From assembly GCA_026195895.1 (NCBI GenBank), contig JAPHRO010000037.1:1-49256 (forward strand): a stretch of DNA of 49,256 nucleotides. The letters run 5' to 3'. This DNA comes from Gammaproteobacteria bacterium. GTDB lineage: Bacteria; Pseudomonadota; Gammaproteobacteria; SZUA-229. The translations under genes and the position numbers were made by a program. Under the pieces are notes generated by a model. It saw nothing but the letters and a program-made list of their open reading frames with translations. It did not search any database and was not told where the DNA came from. Each line of letters begins with the position of its first letter. Positions within the stretch are counted from its first letter, which is position 1. Shown piece by piece: positions 1 through 9,014 of the stretch.

Positions 1-1779
1 ATTTAATTGTTGCAGGGATTTGGCCAGTTCTGCGGTATGTTTGAGGCTGGTAACAGCAACGCTTTCCTTAACTTCAAAAATCAGACTGTTTTGAGGAACA
101 TTGTATTTTTTAATCTGTTCCTTTAGCCAGTTCATCAGGTTGGTGTCTTTTAAGGATGTAGCTGTTAGCTTGACGAAAAACAGGGTGCGTTTACCGTCCT
201 TCCAGCGTTTGGTCAGGGTGGTGATGGTGTTGAGTAAAACCCAGCGATCTATTGCTAGTGACATACCGGTTCGTTCTGCTGCGGGTAAAAAGTCATTAGG
301 CATAACAATATTGCCATCCTTGTCCAGCATTCGAACAAATACTTCATAACGTTCATCAGTATCACCGTGCAGGCTAATAACAGGCTGAAAATATAATACG
401 AATCGATTGCTGGTAACTGCTTCTTTGAGGTCGGCAACTACTTTGGCATCAATTTCTTTTTGCGTTAATTCACCTTCTTTAGGTTGGTAGACGACCTGAT
501 GGTTGGTGCCTTTTCCTTCAGCTTCTTTGACAGCTCGTTCTGCACGCAACAAAATTTCACCTGTGTCTGGCGCATTTTCATCAATGATACTAATGCCAAT
601 GGTGCAGGTGGAGTTTATTGATTGGCCATTAATATTGGCAATATAGTCCTGTACAGATTTACCAAGTTTTTTGGCATAGGCTTCAACTGATGTTTGCGTT
701 TGTCCGAGGGCTATGACGGAGAATATGTTGCCTTCAAAATGCGCAAGTATATCCTTTGCGCCAATGGTTCCCTCAAACTTCCGTGAAATTTCGTTTAAAA
801 ATTTATCACTACCGACTACGCCGGCAGATTGCTTAATGTCATTAAAGCTATCTAAATGAATTAATAATGCAGCAGCAGTAAGTTTTTTCTCCTGTGCGGC
901 TGTTACTGTTTTTTCCAGTGATTCCAGGAAGTACTGTCGATTATATAAGCCAGTGACAGAGTCTTTCTGGCTCATCAGAGCCAGTTGTTTTTCCAGCTCC
1001 TTGCTATCTACCTGGTTGCGGATGATGACCTGTATGCAGGGTTCTCCTTCGATGCTGGCAGGTGAGAATTCCATTTCGCCTTTAAATTCAGTGTTATCAG
1101 CGTTGCGTAAATCCAGTTCCAGTTTTTCAGATTTGCAGGTGCCGTCTTTGCAGTTTTCGCGCAGGAATTTTTTAAATTTGTCACGGTCCTCTGTTCCTAC
1201 CATATCCAGAATAGGCATGCCTTCCAGATCTTCGGAAGCCTGAAAGCCAAATAATTCCAGGTAGGAAACATTTGAATAAACATGCATGCCTTCATGGATA
1301 TAGGCAATTGCGTCGCGAGATGAATCGAGCAGGGCCTCGCAGCGTTTTTCGGTTTCTATATTGGATTTTTCCAGCTTAAATAATTTTTTTATTCTGCTAT
1401 GCGCTTCAATTTCACGCTCGATAACCAGTTCAAGATGGCTTTGCGCATCATAGCTTGTTAAGTCTTTGGCGCCTGCACGCATGACTTTAACAATATCGGA
1501 TTCATGATTGGGTCGATTTACAGCAATAACAGGAACCGGTTCTTCGGCATTTTTCTCGAGACAGGCAATAGTTTCCTCAAGTGAAATGAGTTCCATGCCT
1601 ATTGAATAAAGCAAAACGTCCGGATTTTTTTTAGCCAGTGCTTCCAGTAAGTCTTCTTCATCTTCAACACGAGTGGTATGGGCCGCGTACCCAGCAGCGC
1701 GCATCAATTTAACAACTGCTTCTTCGTTATTGAATGAATCATCAATAATAAAAAGATTTACTTTATTTTCTTTATCCAC
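1..1779 (-). CDS. fimX: FimX-like REC-PAS-GGDEF-EAL protein with degenerate motifs (3' end cut by window edge)
   Basis: The open frame runs 593 codons from a GTG at 1779 to the window edge, so the end of the EAL domain is missing. An in-frame stop lies ten codons upstream of the GTG. Domains in order are a receiver-like fold (about 7-120), a PAS domain (about 145-255), GGDEF (about 268-430) and EAL (from about 445). All signature sites are altered. The receiver aspartate position reads YS (S59 where Asp is expected), GGDEF reads EGNIF (349-353), and EAL reads EVF (479-481). Pseudomonas FimX shows the same pattern of a degenerate GGDEF and EAL pair; there the protein binds c-di-GMP without turning it over and promotes type IV pilus assembly at a pole. 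I infer the same role here. The adjoining PilZ-like gene, lying 38 bp upstream on the same strand, and fimV elsewhere in the window fit this. The symbol is by similarity only. Confidence 0.8.
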   Translation of the reverse strand, partial: MDKENKVNLFIIDDSFNNEEAVVKLMRAAGYAAHTTRVEDEEDLLEALAKKNPDVLLYSIGMELISLEETIACLEKNAEEPVPVIAVNRPNHESDIVKVMRAGAKDLTSYDAQSHLELVIEREIEAHSRIKKLFKLEKSNIETEKRCEALLDSSRDAIAYIHEGMHVYSNVSYLELFGFQASEDLEGMPILDMVGTEDRDKFKKFLRENCKDGTCKSEKLELDLRNADNTEFKGEMEFSPASIEGEPCIQVIIRNQVDSKELEKQLALMSQKDSVTGLYNRQYFLESLEKTVTAAQEKKLTAAALLIHLDSFNDIKQSAGVVGSDKFLNEISRKFEGTIGAKDILAHFEGNIFSVIALGQTQTSVEAYAKKLGKSVQDYIANINGQSINSTCTIGISIIDENAPDTGEILLRAERAVKEAEGKGTNHQVVYQPKEGELTQKEIDAKVVADLKEAVTSNRFVLYFQPVISLHGDTDERYEVFVRMLDKDGNIVMPNDFLPAAERTGMSLAIDRWVLLNTITTLTKRWKDGKRTLFFVKLTATSLKDTNLMNWLKEQIKKYNVPQNSLIFEVKESVAVTSLKHTAELAKSLQQLN

Positions 1780-1817
1780 AAATTTGCCCAGGAATATGTT
1801 GTTTCATTTGTATTGAG

Positions 1818-3665
1818 TTAAAGTGATGACCAGATTGAATCGAAGTTATCTGGATTCGAATCTTTTTTGTTTTTGCCACCATTGCTATTGTCGTCGTCCG
1901 GATTTTCATGCCCAGACAATTGGGAAAACTGAAATTGTGTAAATGAGCCGGTGTGTTCTCGTATTGTGCCCAATTTTATTTCCATGTCCCGTTCATAGAC
2001 ATGGATTTTTAGTGTATTGCCTTTTCTGAAAGCGTGAGCCGGTAATAATAGTGTTGATGGCTGCTGAATAGGTTTTATACCAGGCAGCATCAAACAGTTA
2101 AAGGGATCTTCATTTTTTCTTTCTATACGTTGCACGGTGCAGGAAATAACTTTAGGCGAAAGAATCTGCACACCAATTTCCAGGCCATGTTCTCTGGTGT
2201 ATTGCATCCAGCGAATCACGCCGACTCGCCACTGATATGTATGGTCCGGTTCCCTTTCACGAACGCCTAATAGTTCACCTACCTGGGCTCTGGATGTGTT
2301 ATCTGAATTCCAGCGTAAACAATAACCACCGGCACTCACATTGGTTACTTTCCAGTGTAAATCTGGCGCTTCTTTGTTGAGCTCACCCAGTTCGCTGTCA
2401 TGCTCCTGTAACTCCTTGGCATAACTTTCAGTAAGTGTTCTGCCCTTGGCTACCATATCCCATGCGCCGGCTGCGGATTCCTGCGACTGCTTCATTTCCG
2501 GATGGGTAATGAAAAAAGCGGGATCCTGTTTGGCAAAAACATCTCTGTCGGCTCTTGCGCTTTCCGGAATGGCCTCGAGGGAAAACATGCTGCCCTGTCT
2601 TTTTTTCTTTTTTTCGGGTCCAGGTGGAGTGACTTCTACATTTAAAGCTTCATAGATAGGTGAAAGGCCAATAGATACTTTAATATTGCCTTCACGTTCC
2701 GCTCGAGAAAAGCGGCGTTTTGCACACAGGCTCCAGGAGCTTATCAGTGTGCGCAGTGTTTCCTGCGAAACCTGATCACCAATGGCGACTGCATTTGCCA
2801 GTGAATCATTGTCGGTTTCCTGCTTGCGTAAATGACCTACCAGCACAGATGTGTCGATGGCGCGAAAATTTTTGATTTCTTTTAAGTCTTCTTCCGAAAT
2901 ACAGTTGGGCGGTAAATCGCTGTCCATTTTACTGCAAAAATAACGATTTAGTTTATTGTGTGTCAAATCAGAACTGAGGCTGGTGAGGCCAGTCCAGTCA
3001 TGCAAATTTTTATACAGACGTTCGGCATCACTTTGGCGCAGCGCATTCGGTCGTGCCAGGGAAAATAAAATGATACGTTTGTAATAGTCTTCCGGGGTAA
3101 TAGTTTTTTGCGCAACTTCCGAATCTTTGACCTTTTTTTTATGCAGGTTTTTCAGTTCAGCGTAGGCATAAATATGATGAATGTCCCACCAGGTGCCTTT
3201 GGGTAATTCTGTGTAAATCTGGCTGGAACGTAGTAATAATTCTGATAGATAGTGCAGACTGCGTTCACAGGCAAATAATAATGCTTTACTGTCAACTTTG
3301 TTTAAATCATTAGAGGCTTCAAAAATGAGGATTTTATAACCGGTGGCCATTTCATTTAACAGGGCCTGATTAAGATTAATAATTTTCAGACTTTTGTCTG
3401 GCAGGGGTAAGGTTCGATTGACGAAATGTTTATGGAGTTGATCAAATATGTGTCGCGTAGGATTGCGCAATAATTCCATATTTTCCAGACGATATTTTGC
3501 CGGCATAGACTGGCGATTGAGGTGCATCAGGCCATTATAAATTTGTCGGGTATATTCGCCCATGTTGGCCTGTTTTAGTTCGGTTAGCCATTTTTTCAGC
3601 TTGCGTGGATGATTGGGGAAATCATCCGTACCAGGCTCTATTTGTTCTGGAATATTTAATTTCAT
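1818..3665 (-). CDS. PilZ-domain-like protein with a split PilZ signature, upstream of the FimX-like gene
   Basis: This is a 615-residue protein with no signal peptide or membrane segment. Residues 1-300 are helical and match no family I recognise. Two halves of a PilZ c-di-GMP signature can be seen but far apart: an RxxxR motif at 317-321 (RRFSR) and an NxSxxG motif at 442-447 (NVSAGG), followed by beta-rich sequence to about 510. About 120 residues lie between them, including a lysine-rich stretch near 352-356, whereas in ordinary PilZ domains the two motifs are about 20-30 residues apart. The tail from about 590 is polar and disordered. Its position directly upstream of the FimX-like gene on the same strand, with 38 bp between them, suggests an operon and a shared role in c-di-GMP control of type IV pili. 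The PilZ assignment is from the motifs alone; the N-terminal function is unknown. Confidence 0.75.
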   Translation of the reverse strand: MKLNIPEQIEPGTDDFPNHPRKLKKWLTELKQANMGEYTRQIYNGLMHLNRQSMPAKYRLENMELLRNPTRHIFDQLHKHFVNRTLPLPDKSLKIINLNQALLNEMATGYKILIFEASNDLNKVDSKALLFACERSLHYLSELLLRSSQIYTELPKGTWWDIHHIYAYAELKNLHKKKVKDSEVAQKTITPEDYYKRIILFSLARPNALRQSDAERLYKNLHDWTGLTSLSSDLTHNKLNRYFCSKMDSDLPPNCISEEDLKEIKNFRAIDTSVLVGHLRKQETDNDSLANAVAIGDQVSQETLRTLISSWSLCAKRRFSRAEREGNIKVSIGLSPIYEALNVEVTPPGPEKKKKRQGSMFSLEAIPESARADRDVFAKQDPAFFITHPEMKQSQESAAGAWDMVAKGRTLTESYAKELQEHDSELGELNKEAPDLHWKVTNVSAGGYCLRWNSDNTSRAQVGELLGVREREPDHTYQWRVGVIRWMQYTREHGLEIGVQILSPKVISCTVQRIERKNEDPFNCLMLPGIKPIQQPSTLLLPAHAFRKGNTLKIHVYERDMEIKLGTIREHTGSFTQFQFSQLSGHENPDDDNSNGGKNKKDSNPDNFDSIWSSL

Positions 3666-3830
3666 ATTAAATCAATGCCAACATTCAGCTTAGTATCCGT
3701 TTGTTGTTACTAAATCCTACTTGTAACAGAATTTCCTAAGTCTATCCTATTTCCCTGTAAATCTTAAGATTTTTAATAAAAACAGTAACATGCCATGGTT
3801 TTTTAATCTACTACATGGCTTATTAGAGTT

Positions 3831-4859
3831 TTATAGCCCAAATACAGGGGTTTTGCTGTTCTCTCCCGGCTTTTCACGCACTAGCCTTGGGATCAGGTAG
3901 CCAGGCAACAGACTTCTTAGCTGGTCCATCAGTTGAATAGCCTTCTGCTCACTGGTTTCGAAATGGGCGGCACCTGCGACGGGGTCAAGCAGGTGTAGAT
4001 AATAGGGGAGGACGCCGTTGGCATATAAAGTTTCACAAAGTTCTTTCTGGCTCTGGATGTCATCATTAATTCCTTTAAGCAACACACTTTGATTCAACAG
4101 GGTAATGCCGGCCTTATGCAGAGCTTTAAGTGCTTTACATTCTGCCGATTTGATTTCATTGCCATGGTTGGCATGAATAACAATACAGACTTTTTGCGGC
4201 ATGGTTTTTAGTATGTGGATTAATTCATCGGTGATTCTGTCGGGTAGAACCACGGGCAGGCGAGTATGGAGACGCAGGCGCTTTAGATGCGGAATGTTAC
4301 CTAGTTTGTCTAGCACGGCGGCCAGTTTCTGGTCGGAAAGTATCAGTGGGTCGCCACCACTCAAGATGACTTCAGTGATATCTGCTCGTTGTTCTATATA
4401 GGCCATGGCATCCTGCCACTGGTCACGTCCAGGGGAATTATTACTATAGGGAAAATGGCGACGAAAACAATAACGGCAATGAATGGCGCAGGCGCCGGTG
4501 GTTACCAGTAGCACGCGTCCCTGGTATTTGTGCAGCAGACCAGGAATGGGCATCGCAGCAAGATCGCCGACGGGATCCTGTTTGAAACCGGCTATTTTCT
4601 CCAGCTCAAAACCTGTCGCCATTACCTGCAGCAATAGCGGGTCGTTGATATTGCCAGGCTGTATTTTTTCTACATAACTGCGGGGGATTTTTAATTGAAA
4701 ATCATGACTCGCTTCTTGGCACTGGGGGAAATGCTGGCTATCTATTTCAAGCATCTTGAGCAATTGCAGTGGATCGGTAATTGCCTGGGATAGCTGCTGT
4801 TGCCAGCCGGCGGGTATGGGTTGAATGCTGGAGACCGAAATGGGGACAGTTTTTGGCAT
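3831..4859 (-). CDS. epmB: EF-P (R)-beta-lysylation protein EpmB (lysine 2,3-aminomutase)
   Basis: EpmB (YjeK) is a radical-SAM, PLP-dependent aminomutase that turns L-alpha-lysine into (R)-beta-lysine, the group that EpmA attaches to elongation factor P. The 342-residue protein has the radical-SAM cysteine triad CxxxCxxC at C124, C128 and C131, the GGDP motif that helps bind SAM, and a C-terminal SKTPVF segment whose lysine (about K336) is the likely PLP anchor. Length matches the short EpmB type and lacks the C-terminal extension of clostridial lysine 2,3-aminomutase. The gene diverges from efp, with 65 bp between start codons, so the whole EF-P modification set is in one place. Identity is firm from motif plus context. 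Confidence 0.95.
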   Translation of the reverse strand: MPKTVPISVSSIQPIPAGWQQQLSQAITDPLQLLKMLEIDSQHFPQCQEASHDFQLKIPRSYVEKIQPGNINDPLLLQVMATGFELEKIAGFKQDPVGDLAAMPIPGLLHKYQGRVLLVTTGACAIHCRYCFRRHFPYSNNSPGRDQWQDAMAYIEQRADITEVILSGGDPLILSDQKLAAVLDKLGNIPHLKRLRLHTRLPVVLPDRITDELIHILKTMPQKVCIVIHANHGNEIKSAECKALKALHKAGITLLNQSVLLKGINDDIQSQKELCETLYANGVLPYYLHLLDPVAGAAHFETSEQKAIQLMDQLRSLLPGYLIPRLVREKPGENSKTPVFGL

Positions 4860-4924
4860 TTACTGGGTTAAACGCGTATTATATGCGCTGCTTATTCAGG
4901 GGTTTATCTTCAAGGTTTATATAC

Positions 4925-5494
4925 ATGGCATCATACAGCACAAACGAATTTCGTGGCGGACTTAAAATATTATTAGATGGGGATCCATGCTCGATCACTG
5001 AAAATGAACTGGTTAAGCCGGGTAAAGGTCAGGCATTTAATCGGGTTAAGTTACGTAATTTAAAAACCGGTCGCGTACTGGAAAAAACATTCAAGTCAGG
5101 GGAGTCGGTGGAAGCTGCTGATGTTATGGATCAGGATATGGAATTCTCCTACAGTGATGGTGAGTTCTGGTATTTTATGGATCCCAATACCTTTGAGCAA
5201 ATTGGTGCGCCAGAAAGTGCGGTGGCTGATGTGGTTTTATTGTTGAAGCCACAGGAACAGTGCACGGTGACGTTGTGGGATGGCGTGCCATTGGCGGTCA
5301 GCCTGCCTAATTTCGTAGAGTTGCAGGTGGCGCAAACAGATCCCGGTCTGAAAGGTGATACCGCGCAGGGTGCAACCAAACCGGCCACGCTGGAAACCGG
5401 TGCGATCGTAAAAGTGCCCCTGTTTATAGAAGAAGGCGAAATGCTTAAAATCGATACCCGAACCAGTGAGTATGTTTCCCGAGTCAAAGAATAA
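4925..5494 (+). CDS. efp: Elongation factor P
   Basis: EF-P binds between the P and E sites of the ribosome and rescues stalling at consecutive prolines. The start chosen is the ATG at 4925, giving 189 residues, the usual family length; an in-frame upstream start would add 48 residues that belong to no EF-P domain and would overlap epmB. The modification loop is KPGKGQA at residues 31-37, with K34 as the lysine that receives beta-lysine. The three EF-P beta-barrel domains (KOW-like, central, C-terminal OB) follow in order. The 3' end overlaps epmA by 23 bp, which suggests translational coupling. Lysine at position 34, together with epmA and epmB next door, shows that this EF-P belongs to the beta-lysine class and not the rhamnosylated-arginine class. 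Confidence 0.97.
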   Translation: MASYSTNEFRGGLKILLDGDPCSITENELVKPGKGQAFNRVKLRNLKTGRVLEKTFKSGESVEAADVMDQDMEFSYSDGEFWYFMDPNTFEQIGAPESAVADVVLLLKPQEQCTVTLWDGVPLAVSLPNFVELQVAQTDPGLKGDTAQGATKPATLETGAIVKVPLFIEEGEMLKIDTRTSEYVSRVKE

Positions 5495-6461
5495 CTGGAC
5501 GCCTTCAGCTTCGCTGGAAGCAATTAAATCGAGAGCCCGAATGCTGCAAGGTATCCGGGCTTTTTTTGCTGAGCGCGACGTGCTGGAGGTCGATACGCCG
5601 GTATTGTCCGCGGCGGCTATTACCGAACCCCATTTGCAGAGTTTTTATACCCGCTATTTAGACCAGCGCTATTTTTTACACACATCCCCCGAATTTTTTA
5701 TGAAGCGTCTGCTGGCATCAGGCAGCGGTGATATTTACCAGATCTGCAAAGTGTTTCGGGATGATGAGCAGGGCCGTCATCACAATCCCGAGTTCTCCAT
5801 GCTGGAGTGGTATCGACTGGGTTTTGATCATCATCGACTGATGGATGAAATGGAGCAATTACTAAAGCAATTAGCAGATATTTCGTTCAGTAAAATTCAC
5901 TGGCACGCTGTTACGCGACTGTCTTATCAGCAGGCGTTTATTGCGGCTATGGGTATAGATCCGTTAGCGGCAAACGCGGGTGATTTAAAACAGGCGGCGC
6001 AGCAACAGGGTATCGAAATTCCACAGGGCATGAATGAAGATGATAAAAACATGTGGCTGGACTGGCTGATGACCCAGAAAATTGCGCCCTCGTTTTCGAA
6101 AACCGGCTTTACCTTTTTATTTGACTATCCGGCGTCGCAGGCAGCACTGGCCCGGGTGAGTAAAAATGATCCGCGAGTCGCACACCGTTTTGAAGTGTTT
6201 TTCGGTGAGCTGGAGCTGGCCAATGGTTTCTATGAGCTAACCAATGCCGCTGAACAGCGCCAGCGATTTGAGACTGAAAATATGCTTCGGTCTCAGCGGG
6301 GGCTGAAAGCAGTGCCTATCGACGAAAACCTGTTAGCGGCACTGGAAAGTGGTCTGCCGGATTGTGCCGGTGTCGCCATTGGGCTGGATCGCCTGCTCAT
6401 GGTCTTGCTGGGTGAAATCCATATTTCCGAGGTAATAGGATTTAGTGTCGATAAGGTTTAA
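5472..6461 (+). CDS. epmA: EF-P--(R)-beta-lysine ligase EpmA (GenX/PoxA)
   Basis: EpmA is a lysyl-tRNA synthetase paralogue without a tRNA-binding domain; it adenylates (R)-beta-lysine and transfers it to K34 of EF-P. The protein has class II synthetase motif 2 ([19 protein letters not shown]) and motif 3 (GLDRLLM near the C terminus), and at about 329 residues it has the family length with no N-terminal OB fold. I place the start at the ATG 5472; a GTG two codons upstream at 5466 is possible. Either start lies inside the end of efp. The C terminus meets psd tail to tail with a 4-bp overlap. Confidence 0.95.
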   Translation: MFPESKNNWTPSASLEAIKSRARMLQGIRAFFAERDVLEVDTPVLSAAAITEPHLQSFYTRYLDQRYFLHTSPEFFMKRLLASGSGDIYQICKVFRDDEQGRHHNPEFSMLEWYRLGFDHHRLMDEMEQLLKQLADISFSKIHWHAVTRLSYQQAFIAAMGIDPLAANAGDLKQAAQQQGIEIPQGMNEDDKNMWLDWLMTQKIAPSFSKTGFTFLFDYPASQAALARVSKNDPRVAHRFEVFFGELELANGFYELTNAAEQRQRFETENMLRSQRGLKAVPIDENLLAALESGLPDCAGVAIGLDRLLMVLLGEIHISEVIGFSVDKV

Positions 6462-7309
6462 TTAGTAAACGATGCTAATGCCTGACCTAATCTTACCGTG
6501 TTGCCATGGCTTATCAATTCGTCCAGTTCGACATGTTCACCCAGCAACATAATTACCGTTGACCCCAGATTAAAGCGACCCATCTCGGCGCCTTTATCTA
6601 GCTGGATATCGACAGTTTCGTACTGGCTGTGGATGATTCTGTTTTTACTGGGCGGGGTGACGGGGCCAGCCCATACCGTATCAATGGCGGACACATTGAC
6701 GGCACCGACCAGTACCATAATCATCGGGCCGGAAGCGGTATCAAATTTACACACCAGACGCTCGTTACGTGCAAACAGGCGGGGGATGTTTTTTACCGTA
6801 TGGGGAGCGACACTAAACAAACGACCCGGCACATAAACCATATCGGTGAGCTTGCCAGCGAGTGGCATATGAATACGATGATAATCTCTGGGTGATAAAT
6901 ATAGCGTGGCAAATTTTCCATTTACAAAAGGAGCGGCCAGTTCATCAATGCCGCCGACCAGTTCCAGCAGACTGTAATCATGGCCTTTGGCCTGAAAAAT
7001 ACGGCCGTTGTCTATTTTCTGTGCCTGACTGACCCTGCCGTCTACCGGGCAGAGGAGGGTGTTGCTATCTTCGGCAAAGGGTCGGGCAGCATCTTTTAAC
7101 TGACGGGTGAAGAAGGCGTTCAGGTTTTTGTAGGCATAGGGGTTGGGTTCCACTGCTTCTGTCATGTTGACTTCGTGCAACGACAGATAAATATCCAGCA
7201 GGAGTTTTTTCACCGGCGCATATTCAATGCGCGCCAGATGAAAAACAATCCATGACATTGCATGGTGCGGGAACACATAAAAAATCTGTGATTTTAAAAA
7301 ATCTAGCAT
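6458..7309 (-). CDS. psd: Phosphatidylserine decarboxylase proenzyme
   Basis: Psd makes phosphatidylethanolamine from phosphatidylserine at the inner membrane. It is made as a proenzyme that cleaves itself at an LGST motif to give a beta chain and an alpha chain with an N-terminal pyruvoyl group. Here LGST is at residues 248-251, so S250 would become the pyruvoyl. The conserved HRIHMP motif is at 144-149, where the catalytic histidine lies. The 283-residue length fits the bacterial type I form. It lies 33 bp downstream of the copper-chaperone gene on the same strand and may be cotranscribed with it. Confidence 0.95.
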   Translation of the reverse strand: MLDFLKSQIFYVFPHHAMSWIVFHLARIEYAPVKKLLLDIYLSLHEVNMTEAVEPNPYAYKNLNAFFTRQLKDAARPFAEDSNTLLCPVDGRVSQAQKIDNGRIFQAKGHDYSLLELVGGIDELAAPFVNGKFATLYLSPRDYHRIHMPLAGKLTDMVYVPGRLFSVAPHTVKNIPRLFARNERLVCKFDTASGPMIMVLVGAVNVSAIDTVWAGPVTPPSKNRIIHSQYETVDIQLDKGAEMGRFNLGSTVIMLLGEHVELDELISHGNTVRLGQALASFTN

Positions 7310-7342
7310 AGGTATTTCGTTAACATGATTGAGTGTAGGGGC

Positions 7343-7768
7343 TTATTTAACGGCAATGGATTTGGTAAATTTTTCGCCATTACCCAGGGTGAAGGTAAAC
7401 TCGGCAGTGTCGCCTTTTTTCAGTCTTTTCTGCGGCCGGAATAGCATCAGGTGGTAACTGCCTGGTTTTAGCATCAGTTTACCTTTGGCTGGAATCACCA
7501 ACTGGGATTGCGGCAGCATTCTGGCGACGCCATTTTCTTCTTTCGACAAATGCATTTCTATGGCGCCGAAATCTCTGCTCTCAACGGCAATAATATAGAC
7601 GGTATCACTGGCGTGATTGTCGATGTCCATGAAGGCGGCCAGTACTTTGCTAACGGGCGGAGCTTCGCGTATCCAGGCGTTGTTGATTTTTATATGATCA
7701 GCCAATGACAACGGCGATAGACTGGATAAAAATAAAATGAGTAGCAATTGTGTGGTACGCAATGTCAC
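7343..7768 (-). CDS. Periplasmic copper chaperone, PCuAC family
   Basis: PCuAC proteins carry Cu(I) in the periplasm and deliver it to the CuA site of cytochrome c oxidase or to efflux systems. I choose the GTG at 7768: GGAG lies 7 bases upstream, and the first 20 or so residues then form a signal peptide (hydrophobic core LLLILFLSSLSP, cleavage after SLA). The longer frame from 7939 adds an implausible leader that runs over the divergent promoter region. The mature domain has a Met-His pair (EMH in AIEMHLSKEE), a downstream Met and the late HLM pair in PGSYHLMLF, which together make the family's His/Met copper site. Size is 141 residues. No copper oxidase genes are visible nearby. Confidence 0.88.
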   Translation of the reverse strand: MTLRTTQLLLILFLSSLSPLSLADHIKINNAWIREAPPVSKVLAAFMDIDNHASDTVYIIAVESRDFGAIEMHLSKEENGVARMLPQSQLVIPAKGKLMLKPGSYHLMLFRPQKRLKKGDTAEFTFTLGNGEKFTKSIAVK

Positions 7769-7840
7769 GGGTGTCTCCAGGATGAATAATCGTTTGGGAT
7801 TATAGGCAGCCTCGTCTATCATGAAAAGCATTAACCTGAA

Positions 7841-7890
7841 TATTTCATGGGAAGGCAGGATTTTTCCAAAAACTGCATTCCCATGAAATA
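7841..7890. promoter_or_regulatory. 13-bp perfect inverted repeat in the PCuAC/prmB divergent region
   Basis: The arms TATTTCATGGGAA (7841-7853) and TTCCCATGAAATA (7878-7890) are exact reverse complements separated by 24 bases. They lie between two divergent start codons (7768 and 7932). The geometry suits a pair of operator half-sites or a long hairpin. No regulator is identified. Confidence 0.5.
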
Positions 7891-7931
7891 ATCGAGTTAA
7901 GCAGTGATAAAAAATATTAACGGATAGCCCG

Positions 7932-8858
7932 ATGGACAAAATTGATCAACTGGCCGATGAGCTGAACACGATAAGAGACTGTATTCGCTGGGGGGTTAGT
8001 CGGTTTAATGAGAGTGAGATTTATTATGGTCACGGCATGGAGTCTGCGCTGGATGAAGCGGTTTATCTGACCCTGTTTGCCCTGCATTTGCCCCATGATT
8101 TCTCCACCGACTATTTCGATTCTGCACTCACCTATGATGAAAAAAAACAGGTGCTGTCCCTGCTGATGCAGCGTATCCATAAGCGACAGCCAGCGGCTTA
8201 CCTAAGCAACGAAGCTTGGTTCTGTGGCCTCAAATTTTATGTTAATGATCAGGTGCTGGTGCCACGCTCACCAATTGCCGAACTGATTGAACATCAGTTT
8301 GAACCCTGGGTAGAGCCGGAGCATGTCGATAGTATTCTGGATCTTTGCACCGGTAGCGGCTGCATTGGTATTGCCTGCGCCTATGCCTTTGACTGGGCGG
8401 ATGTGGATGCTACCGATATTTCCCCCAATGCCCTGCAGGTGGCAAAACGCAACGTGGAAGATCATCAGTTGCAGGATCGGGTGACACTGATTGAATCGGA
8501 TTTGTTCAGTGCAGTGCCACCCAGAAAATACGACATTATTGTCAGCAATCCACCCTATGTGGATGCAGAGGATATGGCAGATTTACCGGATGAATATTTA
8601 CATGAGCCGGAACTGGGGCTGGCCGCCGGTGATGATGGTCTGGATCTGGTTATACCCATGCTGCAGCAGGCGCGGAATTTTTTATCGGATCGCGGGATTC
8701 TGGTAGTCGAAGTGGGTAATTCCCAGTTTGCCCTGCAGGAACGTTTCCCAGAGGTGGGATTTTACTGGCTGGAATTCGAGCACGGCGGTCACGGGGTGTT
8801 TTTGCTGACCGCAGAACAGCTGGATGAATATCAGTCCCTGTTCGATGCGGCGGGCTAA
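7932..8858 (+). CDS. prmB: Ribosomal protein uL3 N5-glutamine methyltransferase PrmB
   Basis: PrmB methylates a glutamine of ribosomal protein L3 using S-adenosylmethionine. The 308-residue protein has a helical N-terminal domain (1-100) that recognises substrate, a SAM-binding motif DLCTGSGCIG at 137-146, and the catalytic NPPY motif at 206-209. Its sister PrmC/HemK (release-factor methyltransferase) shares these motifs; the N-terminal sequence and the length above 300 favour PrmB. In many Gammaproteobacteria prmB lies just upstream of aroC. Here a two-component gene on the other strand separates them. Confidence 0.9.
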   Translation: MDKIDQLADELNTIRDCIRWGVSRFNESEIYYGHGMESALDEAVYLTLFALHLPHDFSTDYFDSALTYDEKKQVLSLLMQRIHKRQPAAYLSNEAWFCGLKFYVNDQVLVPRSPIAELIEHQFEPWVEPEHVDSILDLCTGSGCIGIACAYAFDWADVDATDISPNALQVAKRNVEDHQLQDRVTLIESDLFSAVPPRKYDIIVSNPPYVDAEDMADLPDEYLHEPELGLAAGDDGLDLVIPMLQQARNFLSDRGILVVEVGNSQFALQERFPEVGFYWLEFEHGGHGVFLLTAEQLDEYQSLFDAAG

Positions 8859-8899
8859 CAGAATGGGTGGTGTAAGACTCAATGCCAGTGAGTTAAGCA

Positions 8900-8968
8900 A
8901 ATCGCGATCTAAAGATAGGCTCCTACAGCATTGTTTATACAGTTAGGAGCGACCGTAAGGTCGCGATT
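8900..8968. repeat. REP-like inverted pair (BIME-like)
   Basis: Two imperfect copies of a short element face each other. The left copy (8900-8926) read on the minus strand and the right copy (8943-8968) read on the plus strand share TAGGAGC and TCGCGATT around a variable middle. The right copy has its own small hairpin, GCGACC-gtaa-GGTCGC at 8949-8964. This is the form of repetitive extragenic palindromes seen in many Pseudomonas-like genomes. It lies between the converging ends of prmB and the kinase gene and could act as a terminator or mRNA stabiliser. Confidence 0.7.
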
Positions 8969-9014
8969 GAATCTGGTAATCAGCTTGCCTGACTGGCATT
9001 GGTATAAGACTGAA

